NCBI RefSeq assembly: GCF_000402035.1
Contig: NC_021289.1
Location: 434,001 to 498,000, forward strand
Length of the DNA stretch: 64,000 nt
Reading direction: 5' to 3'
From: Caballeronia insecticola
GTDB lineage: Bacteria; Pseudomonadota; Gammaproteobacteria; Burkholderiales; Burkholderiaceae
Shown here: one piece after another, positions 62,843 through 64,000 of the stretch
How the letters are laid out: each line of letters starts with the position of its first letter
How positions within the stretch are numbered: position 1 is the stretch's first letter
The notes under the pieces: generated by a model
Databases searched by the model: none
Told to the model about the DNA's origin: nothing
What the model saw: only the letters and a program-made list of their open reading frames with translations
Program-made: the position numbers and the translations under genes

Positions 62843-63250
62843 ATGCATAAGATAAGGAGGGCAGGGCTGGCGCTCGCCGTAGGATGCGCGGCGCTCGTTG
62901 CGAGTGTCGCGCAGGCGGCCCCGGATGCCATCGTCAAGGAACTGATGACGAAGCCGCTTCCCGAATATCCGGGTAAGGAAGCCTTGATGATCAGCGTGGA
63001 ATATCCGCCGGGCGCGGTGGATCCCGTGCATCGCCACGATGCGCACGCTTACCTCTACGTGCTCGAGGGCACCATCGTCATGCAGGTTAAAGGCGGCAAG
63101 CAAGTGACGCTCAAGCCGGGCGATACCTTTTATGAAGGTCCTGACGACATTCACACGGTTGGCCGCAATGCAAGCAATACAAAGCGCGCAAAGTTTATCG
63201 TGCTGCTGTTAAAGGATAAGGACAAGCCGGTCCTGACGCCCGTGCAGTAA
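62843..63250 (+). CDS. Secreted cupin-domain protein
   Basis: A 135-residue cupin with a signal peptide (LAVGCAALVASVAQA). Cupin motif 1 is VDPVHRHDAHAYLYVLEG (metal His residues) and motif 2 GDTFYEGPDDIHTVGRN. It should bind a metal in the periplasm; it may be an isomerase, dioxygenase or sensor. It follows the AhpD-like gene by 38 bp with CGGAGG before the ATG, so all three genes may share an operon. Confidence 0.87.
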   Translation: MHKIRRAGLALAVGCAALVASVAQAAPDAIVKELMTKPLPEYPGKEALMISVEYPPGAVDPVHRHDAHAYLYVLEGTIVMQVKGGKQVTLKPGDTFYEGPDDIHTVGRNASNTKRAKFIVLLLKDKDKPVLTPVQ

Positions 63251-63288
63251 GCGAAAAGCGTGGCGCGCGAAAAAATTTCTGCAACGCG

Positions 63289-63315
63289 TGTCACAAGAGG
63301 TGCGGCGCAAACGTC
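63289..63315 (+). promoter_or_regulatory. ECF41-type promoter before the LysR gene
   Basis: TGTCACA, 16 bases, CGTC: an exact match to the promoter described for ECF41 sigma factors. Its -10 element ends 33 bp before the LysR ATG at 63349. The ECF41 gene is 1.1 kb upstream on the same strand. By simple base odds one such match is expected about 0.03 times in this window. Confidence 0.8.
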
Positions 63316-63348
63316 TTGTGGGATAGAGCCACTCCGTTTAGCGCCGCC

Positions 63349-64000
63349 ATGCCACTCGATCTCGTATCACATTCCGACGATTCGCTCGCATATAGTTTTG
63401 CCACCAGCTATGCGGGCGTCGTATCTTTTCTGGCCGTAGCCAATGAAGGCAGCTTTGCTAAAGCGAGCGATCGCTTAGGGATTGGCCGCTCAGCCGTTAG
63501 CCGCAACGTGCAGAAGCTCGAAGCACAGCTCGATGCGCGGCTCTTTCTGCGCACGACGCGCAGCACGTCGCTCACCCGCGAGGGCGAACTCTTTTACAAG
63601 AACTGCCAGCCGGGCGTGGAGCGCATCGTGCAGGCGCTCGAAGACATGCGCGAATTGCGCAACGGGCCGCCGCGCGGGCACTTGCGTATTGCGTCCACGC
63701 CGGGATTCGGACGCAAGGTCGTCGCGCCGTTGCTATCTGGCTTCAATGCGCGCTACCCTGACGTCGCGCTCGAATTGATGCTGAACGACCGGCCGTGCGA
63801 TTTCACCGCGGAGCGCGTCGACGTCGCGTTCCGCGACGGGCGCATGGAGGACAGCGAAGTCGTCGCGAAACAACTGATACCGATGCAGATGATCGTTTGC
63901 GCGTCGCCGAAGTACGCATGTGAACATGGCCTGCCGCGGCATGTCGACGATCTCGACCGCCATCGCTGCATCAGCTTTCGCACATGTGCGGGACGTATCG
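63349..64000 (+). CDS. LysR-family transcriptional regulator (3' end outside window)
   Basis: The frame is open from the ATG at 63349 to the right edge, 217 codons. The N-terminal helix-turn-helix is GSFAKASDRLGIGRSAVSRNVQKLE with FLRTTRSTSLTREGE, then the effector domain (HLRIASTPGFGRKVVAPLLS). It resembles the group of LysR regulators that control nearby quinone, aldehyde or aromatic genes. It stands directly behind an ECF41-type promoter. Confidence 0.85.
   Translation, partial: MPLDLVSHSDDSLAYSFATSYAGVVSFLAVANEGSFAKASDRLGIGRSAVSRNVQKLEAQLDARLFLRTTRSTSLTREGELFYKNCQPGVERIVQALEDMRELRNGPPRGHLRIASTPGFGRKVVAPLLSGFNARYPDVALELMLNDRPCDFTAERVDVAFRDGRMEDSEVVAKQLIPMQMIVCASPKYACEHGLPRHVDDLDRHRCISFRTCAGRI

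Overview
The window looks like a chromosomal or chromid segment of a Burkholderiaceae bacterium, most likely Paraburkholderia or Caballeronia. This is inferred from the GC-rich, strongly codon-biased sequence and from the gene families present (DUF3348/DUF802/DUF2894 set, sulfatase-FGE next to MoxR/Bat, hexuronate genes, GntP, ECF41, many MFS and LysR/AraC/GntR regulators). I see no rRNA, tRNA, CRISPR array, phage or insertion sequence. The first gene runs off the left edge and the last off the right edge.

Layout. 1-5.0 kb (minus strand): a PQQ alcohol oxidation unit. An AcoR-type sigma-54 activator lies upstream of pqqA (24 codons, easily missed), pqqD, a quinoprotein alcohol dehydrogenase with the Asp-Tyr-Asp signature of lanthanide enzymes, and a truncated periplasmic binding protein. 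Two good -24/-12 promoters precede pqqA and the dehydrogenase, and a shared 12-bp motif lies about 100 bp upstream of each. 5.2-10.2 kb: LysE exporter, diguanylate cyclase, M81 peptidase with a perfect operator-like palindrome, and a secreted protein of unknown function. 10.3-19.2 kb: a hexuronate/aldonate cluster (fructuronate reductase, D-mannonate dehydratase, two transporters, idonate/gulonate-type 5-dehydrogenase, FCD-GntR regulator) and a tartrate/malate-type dehydrogenase, with short AT-rich repeats in several gaps. 19.3-23.7 kb: MacAB-like ABC exporter with two permeases. 23.8-28.8 kb: small single genes, a phosphoesterase lipoprotein and an outer-membrane protein.

28.8-35.5 kb (minus strand): a sulfatase unit: membrane-anchored formylglycine-generating enzyme, HAD lipoprotein, arylsulfatase, and an MFS-spermidine-synthase-like fusion. 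It is divergent from 35.8-42.2 kb, a MoxR/DUF58/DUF4381/BatA/BatB-TPR/BatD operon, followed by a secreted Ntn-type amidase. 43.4-47.7 kb: a four-gene unit (DUF3348, MotA/ZorA-like membrane protein with a long tail, MotB/ZorB-like OmpA protein, DUF2894). I judge this the best candidate for an undescribed system: a predicted ion-driven stator pair with two unknown soluble partners. 47.7-52.7 kb (minus strand): a catabolic cluster with split transketolase, MFS transporter, SDR and LysR. 52.8-58.6 kb: AhpD-like protein, multi-PAS hybrid histidine kinase, small proteins and GntP permease. 58.8-64 kb: AraC regulator overlapping a convergent MFS gene, an ECF41 sigma factor with its typical carboxymuconolactone-decarboxylase partner and a secreted cupin, then an exact ECF41-type promoter in front of a truncated LysR gene.

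All functions are read from sequence motifs and family knowledge; no database search was possible. Starts were moved from the longest frame where a ribosome binding site or family length argued for it.
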